In this document: piece by piece, positions 14,841-22,289 of the stretch
Numbering within the stretch: the stretch's first letter is position 1
Layout: every line of letters begins with the position of its first letter
NCBI GenBank assembly: GCA_900546485.1
Contig: URDK01000016.1
Span: forward strand, 1-39,026
Source of the DNA: an uncultured Eubacteriales bacterium
Lineage (GTDB): Bacteria > Bacillota > Clostridia > Oscillospirales > Oscillospiraceae
Direction: 5' to 3'
Length of the DNA: 39,026 nt
Notes under the pieces: generated by a model
What the model was told of the DNA's origin: nothing
Database searches by the model: none
Seen by the model: the letters and a program-made list of their open reading frames with translations, nothing else
Program-made: the position numbers and the translations under genes

Positions 14841-17257
14841 TGCGCCATATGAGCGGCGGCGTACTGCTTTATCGCGCCCGCGCCGGCGTACTTCTCAAAG
14901 TGCTCGCCGTCAGTCACGACCAGAGTCGGCGCCTGCTTTACGCCGTACTTCATCGCGAGCTCCGCGTTGTCCTCGGCGTTGAGCTTCTCGTAGGCGAAGC
15001 CCTGCTTGTCCAGCATGGTCACCGCGAGGCGGCAGTTCGGGCAGGTCGGCGTGGTGAAGAGCAGGGCCGTGCCGACCTTGTCGACGTGCTGGGCAGGCTG
15101 CTCCGCGGCAGGGGCAATGTGCTGGTCGAGATCGGGCTCATGGCCGCAGCCGCAGCTGGCCGGATGCTTCACAGGGTCCAGGTGGCTGTGCGCGAGGTCA
15201 TAGGTCTTGCGCTCCTTGTACTCCTGCGTCTTGCCGGCGTTCCAGTTCTGCACGGGGCGATAGTAGCCGGTGATGCGGCTGTACACCTCGGCGCTCTCGC
15301 CGCAGTGCGGGCAGGTGAACTGCTCGCCGGCGAGGTAGCCGTCGTTCTTGCAGACGGAGTAGGTCGGGCTGAGTGTGTAGTAGGGCAGTTTGTAGTTCTC
15401 GGCGATCTTACGCACGAGGCTCGCGGCGGCCTGCCAGTCGGGCAGCTTCTCGCCCAGGAAGGCGTGGAAGACGGTGCCGGAGGTGTAGAGAGTCTGGAGC
15501 TCATCCTGGATGTCCAGCGCGGCGAAGATGTCCTCGGTGTAGCCGACAGGCAGGTGGGAGCTGTTGGTGTAGTACGGCGTTCCGCCCGGCTCGGCGGCGG
15601 TGATGATGTCGGGGTAGCGCTCCACGTCGTGCTTGGCGAGACGGTAGCTCGTGCTCTCGGCCGGGGTGGCCTCGAGGTTGTAGAGGTCGCCGTACTGCTC
15701 CTGATAGTCGGAGAGGCGGTTCAGCATATGCTTGAGGGTCTTCTTGGTGAACTCCTGGCAGCTCTCGTGAGTCATGTCGGAGCGGACCCACCTGGCGTTC
15801 AGGCCAGCCTCGTTCATGCCGACGAGGCCGATGGTGGAGAAGTGGTTGTCAAAGGTGCCGAGATAGCGGCGGGTGTAGGGGTAAAGGCCCTCGTTCATCA
15901 GCTTGGTCACGACGTCGCGCTTTATCTTGAGGCTGCGGGCGGCGATGTCCATGAGCTTGTCGAGGCGGCGGAAGAAGTCGGCCTCGTCCTTGGCAAGATA
16001 CGCGAGACGGGGCATGTTCAGCGTGACGACGCCGATGGAGCCGGTGCTCTCGCCGGAGCCGAAGTAGCCGCCGGACTTCTTGCGCAGCTCGCGCAGGTCC
16101 AGCCTCAGACGGCAGCACATGCTGCGCACGTCGCTCGGCTCCATGTCGGAGTTTATGTAGTTGGAGAAATACGGCGTGCCGTACTTCGCGGTCATCTCAA
16201 AGAGCAGCTTGTTGTTCTCGGTGGGGCTCCAGTCGAAGTCACGGGTGATGGAATAGGTGGGGATGGGGTACTGGAAGCCGCGGCCGTTGGCGTCGCCCTC
16301 TATCATGATGTCGATGAAGGCCTTGTTGACCATGTCCATCTCGGTCTTGCAGTCGCCGTAGGTGAAGTCCATCTCCTTGCCGCCGACTATGGCCTTCTGG
16401 TCCTTGAGGTCATTGGGCACGGTCCAGTCGAGCGTGATGTTGGAGAAGGGCGCCTGGGTGCCCCAACGGGAGGGGGTGTTCACGCCGTAGACAAAGCTCT
16501 GGATGCACTGCTTGACCTCTTTGTAGCTGAGGTTGTCGACCTTGACGAAGGGGGCAAGGTAGGTGTCGAAGCTGGAGAAGGCCTGCGCGCCGGCCCACTC
16601 GTTCTGCATGATGCCGAGGAAGTTGACCATCTGGTTGCAGAGCGTGGAAAGGTGGGTCGCCGGGGAGGAGGTTATCTTGCCGGGGATGCCGCCGAGGCCC
16701 TCCTGAATGAGCTGCTTGAGGCTCCAGCCCGCGCAGTAGCCGGTGAGCATGGAGAGGTCGTGCAGGTGGAGGTCCGCATTCTTGTGGGCGTTGGCTATCT
16801 CGTCGTCGTAGATCTCGGAGAGCCAGTAGTTCGCGGTGATGGCGCCGGAGTTCGAGAGGATCAGGCCGCCGACGGAGTAGTTCACCGTGCTGTTCTCCTT
16901 GACGCGCCAGTCGGAGGCGTCGAGGTAGGAGTCAACGACGTTCTTGTAGTCGAGGTAGGTGGAGCGCATGTTGCGCAGTTTCTCGCGCTGACGGCGGTAG
17001 AGGATGTAGGCCTTCGCCACATGCTCATAGCCGCCGCGGGAGAGAATGGCCTCAACACTGTCCTGTATGTCCTCGACGGAGACGGAGCCGTTTTCTATCT
17101 TGCTCTGGAAGTCCGCGGTGACCTTGAGCGAGAGAAAGTCTATGACGCTCTCGTTATACTCGGTGCCCGTGGCCTCGAAAGCCTTGGTTATCGCGCCGCT
17201 GATCTTGGAAATATTGAAATCTACAAGATCGCCGTCTCTTTTCCGTACCCTGTACAT
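14837..17257 (-). CDS. nrdD: anaerobic ribonucleoside-triphosphate reductase with C-terminal redoxin domain
   Basis: 806 aa class III RNR that makes dNTPs without oxygen. Residues 3-95 form an ATP-cone for allosteric control. LTGYCAGWSL (171-180) holds thiyl Cys C175; C636, C649 and C652 belong to the zinc site; NWNAGKTQEY (671-680) carries glycyl-radical G675. After a His/Cys-rich linker (697-725) a thioredoxin/glutaredoxin fold follows at 727-806, with CPNC (C739-C742) and the cis-Pro motif QAPTLVV. NrdH-like domains serve as electron donors for some class III enzymes; here the donor appears fused. Downstream of nrdG, 43 nt apart; coupled to the alkyltransferase gene. Confidence 0.96.
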   Translation of the reverse strand: MYRVRKRDGDLVDFNISKISGAITKAFEATGTEYNESVIDFLSLKVTADFQSKIENGSVSVEDIQDSVEAILSRGGYEHVAKAYILYRRQREKLRNMRSTYLDYKNVVDSYLDASDWRVKENSTVNYSVGGLILSNSGAITANYWLSEIYDDEIANAHKNADLHLHDLSMLTGYCAGWSLKQLIQEGLGGIPGKITSSPATHLSTLCNQMVNFLGIMQNEWAGAQAFSSFDTYLAPFVKVDNLSYKEVKQCIQSFVYGVNTPSRWGTQAPFSNITLDWTVPNDLKDQKAIVGGKEMDFTYGDCKTEMDMVNKAFIDIMIEGDANGRGFQYPIPTYSITRDFDWSPTENNKLLFEMTAKYGTPYFSNYINSDMEPSDVRSMCCRLRLDLRELRKKSGGYFGSGESTGSIGVVTLNMPRLAYLAKDEADFFRRLDKLMDIAARSLKIKRDVVTKLMNEGLYPYTRRYLGTFDNHFSTIGLVGMNEAGLNARWVRSDMTHESCQEFTKKTLKHMLNRLSDYQEQYGDLYNLEATPAESTSYRLAKHDVERYPDIITAAEPGGTPYYTNSSHLPVGYTEDIFAALDIQDELQTLYTSGTVFHAFLGEKLPDWQAAASLVRKIAENYKLPYYTLSPTYSVCKNDGYLAGEQFTCPHCGESAEVYSRITGYYRPVQNWNAGKTQEYKERKTYDLAHSHLDPVKHPASCGCGHEPDLDQHIAPAAEQPAQHVDKVGTALLFTTPTCPNCRLAVTMLDKQGFAYEKLNAEDNAELAMKYGVKQAPTLVVTDGEHFEKYAGAGAIKQYAAAHMAQ

Positions 17258-17300
17258 CTTTTGTCCTCCTGTTATCTAACAACTTTAAAATAAAACCTAA

Positions 17301-17996
17301 TCAAATGCCGCGGAGCTGCACGACCGGTACAAAGGGCCGCACGATGTCCGCGAGGGAGCGCATCTCCTCTGCGGAGAAGTCCGAGAGCCCCTGTGCGGCG
17401 ATGAGGTCGCCAGAGTCCTTGAAGCACTGGATGTAGTACTCCTTTGCGCCCGCTATCCAGCGGCCTATGCCCTCAAAGTCCTCGGGGACGTGCAGGCCCT
17501 TGACCGCTGTGGTGCGGAATTCATAGTCCACGCCGCAGTGCATAAGGTAGTCCACGCTCTCACGCACGGGCGCAAGGTCCAGGCCCGGCACGCCGGTGAC
17601 GCGCGCATAGTTTTCCGGCGCGGCCTTTATGTCCATCGCCACCCGGTCCGCCAGCCCGGCCTCGACTATCGAGCGCAGCCGCGCCGGGAAGGTGCCGTTG
17701 GTGTCCAGCTTTATCGCATAGCCCAGGGCCTTTATCTCCGCGAGGAGCTCCTCGATGCCCGCGTGCAGCAGAGGCTCGCCGCCGGTGACGGCTACACCGT
17801 CCAGAATGCCGACGCGCTTTCTGAGAAAGGCGAGCAGCTCGTCATGCCCTATCACGTCGCGCTCGCGCTCGGGAAGCGCCAGCGAGGCGTTGTGGCAGAA
17901 GGGGCAGCGCAGGTCGCAGCCGCCGGTGAATATGGTGCAGGCCACACGGCCCGGATAATCCAATAATGTGAGCTTTTGCAGCCCGGAAACGTCCAT
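17301..17996 (-). CDS. nrdG: anaerobic RNR activating radical-SAM protein (NrdG2 type)
   Basis: 231 aa. Starts MDVSGLQKLTLLDYPGRVAC, typical of the NrdG2 branch. The radical-SAM cluster is C27-C31-C34 (CDLRCPFC), followed by GVAVTGGEPLL and KLDTNGT. It cleaves SAM to install the glycyl radical on NrdD G675. ATG at 17996 is chosen over longer frames because the promoter at 18081-18109 and homology both favour it; GGAG lies about 12 nt upstream, somewhat far. First gene of nrdG-nrdD-ogt. Confidence 0.92.
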   Translation of the reverse strand: MDVSGLQKLTLLDYPGRVACTIFTGGCDLRCPFCHNASLALPERERDVIGHDELLAFLRKRVGILDGVAVTGGEPLLHAGIEELLAEIKALGYAIKLDTNGTFPARLRSIVEAGLADRVAMDIKAAPENYARVTGVPGLDLAPVRESVDYLMHCGVDYEFRTTAVKGLHVPEDFEGIGRWIAGAKEYYIQCFKDSGDLIAAQGLSDFSAEEMRSLADIVRPFVPVVQLRGI

Positions 17997-18076
17997 TTTT
18001 CTGTCTTTTCTCCATTTCCAGCGATAAACGGGCGCCCACCGGTTTCGCACATCTTGCGGTACCGGGAGCGTCCGTA

Positions 18077-18109
18077 TCACAATATATAGTGTTATCTCGC
18101 GCTTGTCAA
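18077..18109 (-). promoter_or_regulatory. nrd promoter overlapped by an NrdR box
   Basis: Minus strand: -35 TTGACA (18104-18109), 17-nt spacer, -10 TATATT (18081-18086). ACACTATATATTGTGA (18077-18092) fits the NrdR consensus ACACWATATnTWGTGT at nearly every position and covers the -10. NrdR represses RNR genes when dATP is high. Only one box is seen where two are usual. Confidence 0.8.
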
Positions 18110-18218
18110 GGGCTTCGGGCAAAAAAGCCATATTGTAAACAGCCGTAACCTCTTTGTAACTGAGACTTCACCTTTTCGACACGCGCCGTCAAAAAAGAAA
18201 CCGATTCGTCATCCGAGG

Positions 18219-19271
18219 TCAAACCAGCCCGAGCGCGCGGAAGCCCTCCTCGTAAGGGGCGCGGACGATGCCGCGCTCGGTGATGATGCCGGTGATGAGA
18301 GAGGCGTCTGTGACGTCGAAGGCGGGGTTGTAGACTCCGACGCCCTCGGGGGCCATGCGTTTTTCGTACCAGAGCTCGGTGACCTCGGCCCCGTCGCGGA
18401 ATTCGATGGGGATGTCCTCGCCGGAGGCTATCGCGCCGTCGATGGTAGAACTGGGGGCGCAGACGTAGAAGGGTATGCCGTAGTGCGCCGCCAGGATAGC
18501 AACACCGGAGGTGCCAATCTTGTTCGCCGCGTCGCCGTTGCGGGCCACGCGGTCGCAGCCGACAAATATTATGTCAACCTTACCCGACTTCATGAGCGAG
18601 GAGGCCATGTTGTCGCAGAGAAGGGTGGTGTCAACGCCGGCGGAGACCATCTCAAAGGCGGAGAGGCGGGCTCCCTGGAGAAGCGGGCGGGTCTCGTCGC
18701 AGTAGACGCGCAGGCCGGAGAGGCCCTTGTCGAGGGCGGCGTAGACGGGGGCGAGGGCGGTGCCGTATTTGGCGGTGGCGAGGGTGCCGGCATTGCAGTG
18801 GGTGAGGATGCCCATGCCGGGGCGAAGGAGGGAGAGGCCGTATCCGCCGATGCTGCGGCTTATTTCGATGTCCTCATCCATGATGGCCTGGGCCTCGACG
18901 CGTAGGGCGGCACGGATCGCATCGGGGGACTTGCCGCGCAGTCCGTCGTAAGCGCGACGCATGCGGTCGAGCGCCCAGAAGAGATTGACGGCGGTGGGCC
19001 GGGAGGTGGCGAGATAGTCACAGGCGGAGAGGAAGCGCCCCTCCAGCTCGGCGTCGGGGGCGTAATAAGCCGCGAGGTACGCACCGAACGCCGCCGCTAC
19101 GCCGATGGCAGGCGCGCCGCGTACACGGAGCGCGCGAATGGCCTCCCATATGTCCTCAGTGTTGGTGAGGCTCAGGTATTTGACCTCGTTCGGCAGGAGC
19201 GTCTGGTCAATGATGACAAGGGCGTCCCCCTCGTCCGAGAGCCTGACAGTGTCTATCTTCAGCGGGTCCAA
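18219..19271 (-). CDS. mtnA: S-methyl-5-thioribose-1-phosphate isomerase
   Basis: 350 aa, full family length. RVRGAPAIGVAAAFG, THCNAGTLATAKYGTALAP (with the catalytic Cys) and GCDRVARNGDAANKIGT (with the catalytic Asp) are diagnostic of MtnA rather than eIF2B-like relatives. It converts methylthioribose-1-phosphate to the ribulose form in methionine salvage or the related shunt. Start: TTG at 19271 with GGGAG 8 nt upstream; the longer frame to 19346 would run into the repeat. No other mtn genes are present, although a purine nucleoside phosphorylase lies close by on the other strand. Confidence 0.93.
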   Translation of the reverse strand: MDPLKIDTVRLSDEGDALVIIDQTLLPNEVKYLSLTNTEDIWEAIRALRVRGAPAIGVAAAFGAYLAAYYAPDAELEGRFLSACDYLATSRPTAVNLFWALDRMRRAYDGLRGKSPDAIRAALRVEAQAIMDEDIEISRSIGGYGLSLLRPGMGILTHCNAGTLATAKYGTALAPVYAALDKGLSGLRVYCDETRPLLQGARLSAFEMVSAGVDTTLLCDNMASSLMKSGKVDIIFVGCDRVARNGDAANKIGTSGVAILAAHYGIPFYVCAPSSTIDGAIASGEDIPIEFRDGAEVTELWYEKRMAPEGVGVYNPAFDVTDASLITGIITERGIVRAPYEEGFRALGLV

Positions 19272-19311
19272 AAGTATCACTCCCAGTTGTAAAGTTACGC
19301 ACCCGCGAGCT

Positions 19312-19469
19312 TTGCGCGCGCTTGAAAGTTTCGCCCGCCTTTTCAAAGGCGGTGGAGGCCAGAGGCAAAGCCTCTGGCCGCGCTCCGCAGAGCGCGGAAT
19401 CCCTTTTTGCTCAAATTAAGATCAGGAAGGGGGTCTAAGGGGGAAACCCTATCAAGGGGTTTCCCCCTT
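19312..19469. repeat. composite repeat with four perfect hairpins (dispersed repeat copy 3)
   Basis: Between divergent mtnA and the DUF4037 gene lie four consecutive inverted repeats. They are CCGCCTTT/AAAGGCGG (19336-19353); GGCCAGAGGC/GCCTCTGGCC (19358-19380); CCGCGCTC/GAGCGCGG (19378-19397); and AAGGGGGAAACCC/GGGTTTCCCCCTT (19437-19469, 7-nt loop). The part 19314-19367 matches copy 1 in reverse orientation. It may work as terminator, protein-binding element or mobile repeat; no ORF is inside. Confidence 0.75.
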
Positions 19470-19554
19470 CAAGCCTCCAACATCATACCACAATATTTTG
19501 CGTTTGGGCTTGCAATTTTCGTGCGGATAGGTAAAAATACAGAAGGTGATGTAA

Positions 19555-20484
19555 ATGAAAGGACTTGAGCTCTGCAGTAGCTATTATGAAAATGTCGGCG
19601 CGCCGGAGCTTTCCCGGCTGTTCCCGGAGGTCATGAGCCGCGCGGCGGCGGGACTTTCGGGCCAGGGCTCGGACTGCCTCGGATTCGACGACGAGATATC
19701 CCGTGACCACGACTTCGGCCCCGGCTTCTGCCTCTGGCTCTCCGACGAGGACTTTGAAAAGTACGGCGCGGAGTTGCAAAAGGCCTATGACGCGCTGCCC
19801 AAATCTTATATGGGCTTTGAGCGCAAGCCCACGCACACGGGCGCGCAGCGAGTGGGCGTGATGCGCAGCTCGGACTTCTACCGCTACTACATAGGCTGCC
19901 CCGGCGTGCCGGATACGCTCATGCGTTGGGTGCGCATACAGGAGCACTTCCTGGCCACCTGCACCTCAGGCGAGGTGTTTGCCGACGGGCTGGGCGAGTT
20001 TTCCGCCATCCGGAACGGATTGCTGCCCTGCTATCCGGAGGACGTGCGCCTCAAGAAGCTGGCCGCCCGCGCGGCGACCATGGCGCAGTCAGGGCAGTAT
20101 AACTATCCGAGGCTGATGCGGCGCGGAGACGTGTTCGGCGCGAGGCTGGCGCTGGCGGAGTTCCTGAACGCCGCGCTCTCGATGATGTACATGCTCAACT
20201 TCCGATATGAGCCGTTCTACAAGTGGCAGTTCGCGGGTGCGGAGGGGCTGGTCGCAATGGCCGACGCCCTGCCGTATTTGAAGGACATAGCCGCGTCCTC
20301 GACCCGGCGCGACGCGGACGCCATTGCCCGGGACATAGAGGCCGCTTCCGCCGTGGCCATTTCGGAGCTGCGTCTCCAGGGCCTGACCGACGCCGGGGGA
20401 GACTACCTTGAGCCTCACGCATATGCGATAATGTCAAAAATTGAGGACCCCGAGATACGGGGCCTGCACGTTATGGAGGGTTAA
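19555..20484 (+). CDS. DUF4037-like protein with nucleotidyltransferase-type motif
   Basis: 309 aa. GQGSDCLGFDDEISRDHDFGPGF (37-59) is the hallmark of DUF4037 proteins and resembles the GSx..D..SD.D site of the nucleotidyltransferase fold (G38-S39, D45-D46, D51-D53). The remainder is helical with FxxxLNAALSMMYMLNFRY, like the four-helix region of such proteins. AGAAGGTGATGTAA precedes the ATG. It ends 2 nt before the phosphorylase gene, so they are one operon. Reaction and target are unknown; RNA, antibiotic or protein modification are all possible. Confidence 0.8.
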   Translation: MKGLELCSSYYENVGAPELSRLFPEVMSRAAAGLSGQGSDCLGFDDEISRDHDFGPGFCLWLSDEDFEKYGAELQKAYDALPKSYMGFERKPTHTGAQRVGVMRSSDFYRYYIGCPGVPDTLMRWVRIQEHFLATCTSGEVFADGLGEFSAIRNGLLPCYPEDVRLKKLAARAATMAQSGQYNYPRLMRRGDVFGARLALAEFLNAALSMMYMLNFRYEPFYKWQFAGAEGLVAMADALPYLKDIAASSTRRDADAIARDIEAASAVAISELRLQGLTDAGGDYLEPHAYAIMSKIEDPEIRGLHVMEG

Positions 20485-20486
20485 AA

Positions 20487-21317
20487 ATGGACAAACGCTA
20501 CGAAAAACTGCTCAAATGCCGCGACTATGTACGCTCCGTCACCGATTTTGTTCCGAAGGCCGCGCTGGTGCTCGGCAGCGGCCTGGGCGGTTTCGCCGAG
20601 GCGCTGGATGTGGTCTGCGAGGTGCCGTACTCGGACATTCCGGGCTTCCCCGTCTCGACTGTGCCCGGACACGCGGGCAAGTTCATCTTCGGCCACCTCG
20701 ACGGCGTGCCGGTGGTCTGCATGCAGGGCCGCGTGCACTATTACGAGGGCTACGAGCTCTCGGACGTGGTGCTGCCCGCGCGCCTGATGCACATGCTTGG
20801 CGCGGAGATACTGTTCCTCACGAACGCCTCCGGCGGCGTGAATCCGAGCTTTGACGCGGGCGACTTTATGCTCATCACCGACCACATCATGAGCTTTTTC
20901 CCGAACCCCCTCATCGGCGCGAACATCGAGGAGCTGGGCACTCGCTTCCCCGACATGTCGCATGTCTACGACCCGGAGCTCTGCGAGGTCATCCGCGGCG
21001 TGGCAAAGAGGGCGGGCATAGCCATGAAGGAGGGCGTGTACTGCCAGCTGACCGGCCCCTGCTTCGAGACACCGGCGGAGGTGCGGATGCTGGGCATACT
21101 GGGCGCGGACGCTGTCGGTATGTCCACCGCGGTTGAGGCCACGGCGGCCAGGCACTGCGGTATGCGCGTGTGCGGCATCAGCTGCGTGTGCAACAAGGGT
21201 GCTGGCCTCTCGCCCACTCCGCTGACGCACGAGGAAGTCCAGGCCGCTGCCGACGCCGCTGCCCCGCTGTTCAAGCGCCTTGTCAAGGAGAGCATCGTTG
21301 AGATGTGCAAAGCCTGA
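20487..21317 (+). CDS. punA: purine nucleoside phosphorylase
   Basis: 276 aa. ALVLGSGLGGFAE (26-38, phosphate loop), GRVHYYEGY (81-89), TNASGGVN, GPCFETPAEVRML (190-202) and GADAVGMSTAVEA are the trimeric PNP/MTAP family signatures. CNKGAG with N236 in the base site points to inosine/guanosine phosphorolysis rather than MTA (Asp there). Splits purine nucleosides to base and ribose-1-phosphate. Second gene of the DUF4037 operon. Because mtnA is close, a role in methylthioadenosine breakdown is possible but not favoured by the N236 residue. Confidence 0.93.
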   Translation: MDKRYEKLLKCRDYVRSVTDFVPKAALVLGSGLGGFAEALDVVCEVPYSDIPGFPVSTVPGHAGKFIFGHLDGVPVVCMQGRVHYYEGYELSDVVLPARLMHMLGAEILFLTNASGGVNPSFDAGDFMLITDHIMSFFPNPLIGANIEELGTRFPDMSHVYDPELCEVIRGVAKRAGIAMKEGVYCQLTGPCFETPAEVRMLGILGADAVGMSTAVEATAARHCGMRVCGISCVCNKGAGLSPTPLTHEEVQAAADAAAPLFKRLVKESIVEMCKA

Positions 21318-21448
21318 GCGCGCGTGAAAAAAGTTTCTGCTTAATACTTCTGTAACATCTTACGGGTTTTTTGTGTAACATCTGTTTGGTAGCATAATAC
21401 TCGCAAGAGACAGTTTCATCTTTTTCATTTTGTCCTCATTCCATAAAG

Positions 21449-21484
21449 GAACCGCCCCGGAAGTCGCACCGGGGCGGTTTTCTT
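21449..21484 (+). terminator. strong Rho-independent terminator
   Basis: AACCGCCCCGG (21450-21460) pairs with CCGGGGCGGTT (21469-21479) around an 8-nt loop, followed by TTTCTT. It lies 130 nt past the punA stop, unusually far, and just before the convergent HAD gene. Confidence 0.85.
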
Positions 21485-21488
21485 GCAT

Positions 21489-22289
21489 TTATTGAGCCTT
21501 CAGCACGTCCGCGAGCTCTGCGACGTCAGCCATGACCCATCCGGGCTTGGTCTCGCTCTCGGCGAGTATCTCCGGCGTAGTCTCGCCGCTCATAACCAGC
21601 ACGGACTGCGCTCCGGCGTTCACCGCGACGGCGATGTCAGTGTAAAGCCTGTCGCCCACACAGCAGATCTCCGCGTTCGGCACGCCGGTGAAGCCAGATA
21701 TTATGTCAACCATGCTCCGGTTCGGCTTGCCTATGTAGAAGGGCTTGGCGCCGGAGGCCGCGGTGAGCAGCGCGCAGATGCTGCCGCAGTCGGGGAGCAC
21801 CTCACCAGCGGGCATGGGGCAGACCCAGTCCGGATTCGCCGCCACAAAGGCCGCGCCGCGTCGCAGGAAATGTACTGCGCGGTCTAGCTTCTCGTAGGTC
21901 AGCGTCGTGTCGAAGCCGACGCAGACAACTCCCGCGTCATCGCCCTCCGCAAAGGGCACGCCGTAGCTGCGCAGCTCGTCCAGGAAAGCTGGGGTGCCGA
22001 CGGGATAGACCGGCACGCCCTTGTAGTTTTCCGTCAGATACATGCCCGTCGCCATGCCGGAGGTGAACACGTTCTCCATCTCACAGGGGAAGCCCAGCTT
22101 GCGGAGACGGTTTACATAATCCACACCGGCTCTGGAGGAGTTGTTGGTGAGATAGATGTAGCGCCGCCCGGTGTTCTCGAGCGTCCGGATAAAGTCCACG
22201 GCGCCGGGGAACACCTCGTCGCCGAGATACAGTGTGCCGTCCATGTCCAGCAGGAAGAGGCGGCAGGCTTTGAGTGCGTCGTAATTCAA
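21489..22289 (-). CDS. HAD-IIA family (NagD-like) phosphatase
   Basis: 266 aa. DMDGTLYLGDEVFPGA (15-30) has nucleophile D15 and acid D17; YLTNNSSR is motif II; IGKPNRSMV and CCVGDRLYTDIAVAVNAGAQSVLV carry motifs III and IV. The C2-capped HAD-IIA group includes nucleotide, phosphoglycolate and p-nitrophenyl phosphatases. TTG start at 22289 overlaps the stop of the AAA+ gene (TTGA), with GAGGAGG 10 nt before it, so the two are translationally coupled. The natural substrate is unknown; damage-control removal of a sugar phosphate is one option. Confidence 0.9.
   Translation of the reverse strand: MNYDALKACRLFLLDMDGTLYLGDEVFPGAVDFIRTLENTGRRYIYLTNNSSRAGVDYVNRLRKLGFPCEMENVFTSGMATGMYLTENYKGVPVYPVGTPAFLDELRSYGVPFAEGDDAGVVCVGFDTTLTYEKLDRAVHFLRRGAAFVAANPDWVCPMPAGEVLPDCGSICALLTAASGAKPFYIGKPNRSMVDIISGFTGVPNAEICCVGDRLYTDIAVAVNAGAQSVLVMSGETTPEILAESETKPGWVMADVAELADVLKAQ

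Noticed and set aside
14840..17293. 817-codon open frame on the plus strand opposite nrdD
   Set aside because: It is an antisense shadow of a GC-rich gene with complete RNR motifs; it has no ribosome site and its product is low-complexity Val/Gly/Ala.
19336..19469. CRISPR array
   Set aside because: The repeats are inverted hairpins of different sequence, without regular direct repeats and spacers. No cas genes are in the window.
20487..21317. punA as a methylthioadenosine phosphorylase partner of mtnA
   Set aside because: N236 in the base-binding motif (CNKGAG) is the PNP residue where MTAP has Asp, and the genes are on opposite strands.
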